DNA from: CAYPTI01 sp964413525 [NCBI: uncultured bacterium]
GTDB taxonomy: Bacteria; T1Sed10-126
Assembly (NCBI GenBank): GCA_964413525.1
Contig: CAYPTI010000072.1
Coordinates: 2,089-9,478 of the forward strand
Direction of reading: 5' to 3'
Length of the DNA stretch: 7,390 bases
Shown: positions 6,805-7,390 of the stretch, piece after piece
How the letters are laid out: the number at the start of each line of letters is the position of its first letter
Position numbering within the stretch: the first letter of the stretch is position 1
Notes under the pieces: generated by a model
Databases searched by the model: none
Seen by the model: only the letters and a program-made list of their open reading frames with translations
What the model was told of the DNA's origin: nothing
Position numbers and translations under genes: made by a program

Positions 6805-6848
6805 AACTAAACTCACTATGCCAGCTCCTGATCTGACGGTGACAATCT

Positions 6849-6859
6849 ATCACGGTGAT
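6849..6859. promoter_or_regulatory. 11-bp palindrome in the hisG upstream region
   Basis: ATCACGGTGAT is a perfect inverted repeat with 5-base arms around a central G. GGTGA also occurs just before it at 6838-6842. It could be an operator, but it sits about 280 bases before the hisG -10 box and no promoter is evident beside it. Confidence 0.2.
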
Positions 6860-7073
6860 GCTCCGCCAGTCTCGGAGATCGGATCGAACCACACAAGAAA
6901 TTCGACAAGCAAATCGATCCGGAACAATTGATGCTCCACGGCCGGTTCCCATCCTGTGAACCAGGCTCCGTTCGAAGATAACAGGGAATCATTAAGAGGG
7001 GGAAGGTTGATTGTGCCCATCGTTCCGTACCCAGTACCCGGATGTTCTGCCCGATAATCTAACGATCGTCCTT

Positions 7074-7128
7074 CCCTTTGAGCAGTCCCCGGATGATCCC
7101 CGGGAACGACTCCGGGTACGCTGGAGGG
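7074..7128 (+). other. Long imperfect hairpin upstream of hisG
   Basis: An outer stem pairs CCCTTT-G-AGC (7074-7083, one bulged G) with GCTGGAGGG (7120-7128) and includes two G:U pairs. An inner stem pairs AGTC CCCGG (7084-7092) with CCGGG (7100-7104) and GACT (7108-7111), leaving an AAC bulge and a 7-base loop. There is no T-run after it, so it is not a classical terminator. It ends ten bases before the -10 box and covers the -35 position of that promoter. It could be a small-RNA or leader structure transcribed from further upstream. Confidence 0.35.
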
Positions 7129-7138
7129 ATGGGTTCGG

Positions 7139-7144
7139 TATAAT
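7139..7144 (+). promoter_or_regulatory. hisG: Consensus -10 box of the hisG promoter
   Basis: TATAAT, a perfect -10 hexamer, lies 50 bases before the hisG start codon. The expected -35 position (7116-7122) reads GTACGCT, which does not resemble TTGACA, and the TGn extension is absent. Transcription would start near 7151 and give a leader of about 45 bases. That leader has no run of His codons, so attenuation of the enterobacterial his type is not indicated. Confidence 0.5.
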
Positions 7145-7194
7145 GGGATGGTTTGAATTTTAATCTCCGCCACGGATCGGATGAGGGAACAATC

Positions 7195-7390
7195 ATGCTC
7201 ACATTTGCGATACCGAAGGGCCGCATGCTCGAGGACACGGTGTCGATGCTCCGGGAATCCGGCATGGAATTGTCCGATTTCAACCCCGATGATCGAAAGC
7301 TAATCTTTCACGATGCCGACGGCGAATTTAAATTCGTCATCGTGAAACCCTCCGACGTCACCACGTACGTCGAATACGGAGCCGCCCAGG
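7195..7390 (+). CDS. hisG: ATP phosphoribosyltransferase, N-terminal part (cut by window end)
   Basis: HisG catalyses the first, committed step of histidine biosynthesis: ATP + PRPP to N1-(5-phosphoribosyl)-ATP + pyrophosphate, in the cytoplasm. Sixty-five codons are visible. The N-terminus LTFAIPKGRMLEDTVSMLRE (2-21) has the family's PKGR motif, and FVIVKPSDVTTYVEYGAAQ (47-65) matches the conserved VR..DVP.YVE.GAAD region, with Lys where Arg is common. The start ATG follows GAGGG at 7183-7187 at a normal distance and a consensus -10 box at 7139. The C-terminus is missing, so the short form (which needs HisZ) and the long form with a regulatory domain cannot be told apart. No his gene precedes it; any his operon would continue to the right. 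Confidence 0.93.
   Translation, partial: MLTFAIPKGRMLEDTVSMLRESGMELSDFNPDDRKLIFHDADGEFKFVIVKPSDVTTYVEYGAAQ

Larger units (their letters stand above)
6509..7194. other. Long intergenic region before hisG
   Basis: A 686-base stretch with no gene I can support. The first ~90 bases are moderately GC-rich with no terminator hairpin. The part from about 6600 to 6830 is AT-rich: 45 of 120 bases at 6701-6820 are G or C (about 38%), well below the neighbouring genes. It holds several small palindromes. The rest returns to higher GC and contains a long imperfect hairpin and then a consensus -10 box ahead of hisG. A 37-codon frame at 6818-6931 and a minus-strand frame at 6850-7173 lack ribosome-binding sites and recognisable products. 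It may hold a regulatory region, a small RNA or decayed sequence. Confidence 0.6.

Noticed and set aside
6861-6899. tRNA-like T-arm on the minus strand (GGTTCGATCC)
   Set aside because: The flanking bases do not form the T stem beyond one pair, and no acceptor or anticodon arm could be placed.
6818-6931. Plus-strand 37-codon frame (MPAPDLTVTIYHG...)
   Set aside because: There is no ribosome-binding site upstream (CAACAACTAAACTCACT precedes it), the composition is low-information, and nothing is recognisable. Long chance frames of this size are expected.
6850-7173. Minus-strand open frame of 107 codons in the gap before hisG
   Set aside because: It would begin with GTG without a ribosome-binding site, the product is unrecognisable, and it overlaps the hisG -10 box and the hairpin region.
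7145-7194. His leader peptide or attenuator before hisG
   Set aside because: No short frame with repeated His codons and no terminator/antiterminator pair with a T-run is present in the predicted leader.

Overview
This window looks like ordinary chromosomal housekeeping DNA from a Gram-negative bacterium. An AsmA-type envelope protein and a signal-peptide-bearing periplasmic protein imply two membranes. The GC-rich coding sequence and the pairing of a single-subunit malonyl-CoA decarboxylase with a DUF4412-like protein fit a proteobacterium, perhaps a gammaproteobacterium. The proteins are clearly acidic: by hand count the carbamate kinase has 50 Asp+Glu against 31 Lys+Arg, and the mature DUF4412-like protein has 58 against 23. 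This hints at a moderately halophilic or halotolerant host, which is inference only.

Layout, all on the + strand: (1) bases 3-32, the probable last codons of an upstream gene; (2) 33-261, a non-coding leader with a perfect 13-bp palindrome and a duplicated leader/ribosome-binding segment; (3) 262-1206, carbamate kinase; (4) 1354-3975, a large AsmA-family inner-membrane-anchored periplasmic protein; (5) 4103-5497, malonyl-CoA decarboxylase with a GTG start; (6) 5651-6508, an exported, acidic, Met-rich DUF4412-like protein; (7) 6509-7194, a long gap with an AT-rich, palindrome-containing part, a long imperfect hairpin and a consensus -10 box; (8) 7195 to the window end, the N-terminal part of hisG, first enzyme of histidine biosynthesis.

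The genes are co-directional but separated by gaps of 127 to 686 bases, each with its own ribosome-binding site and most with a candidate promoter. They are probably not one tight operon. No common pathway is evident: carbamate metabolism, envelope lipid homeostasis, malonyl-CoA turnover and histidine synthesis are represented by single genes. I found no CRISPR array, tRNA, rRNA, insertion sequence, toxin-antitoxin pair or defence module, and I see no convincing new multi-gene system. The points most worth a second look are a strong excess of the palindrome GGATCC in all three codon phases of two genes, an operator-like palindrome and duplicated leader ahead of the carbamate kinase, an Arg in place of a usual Gly beside the catalytic Ser of malonyl-CoA decarboxylase, and the structured gap before hisG.
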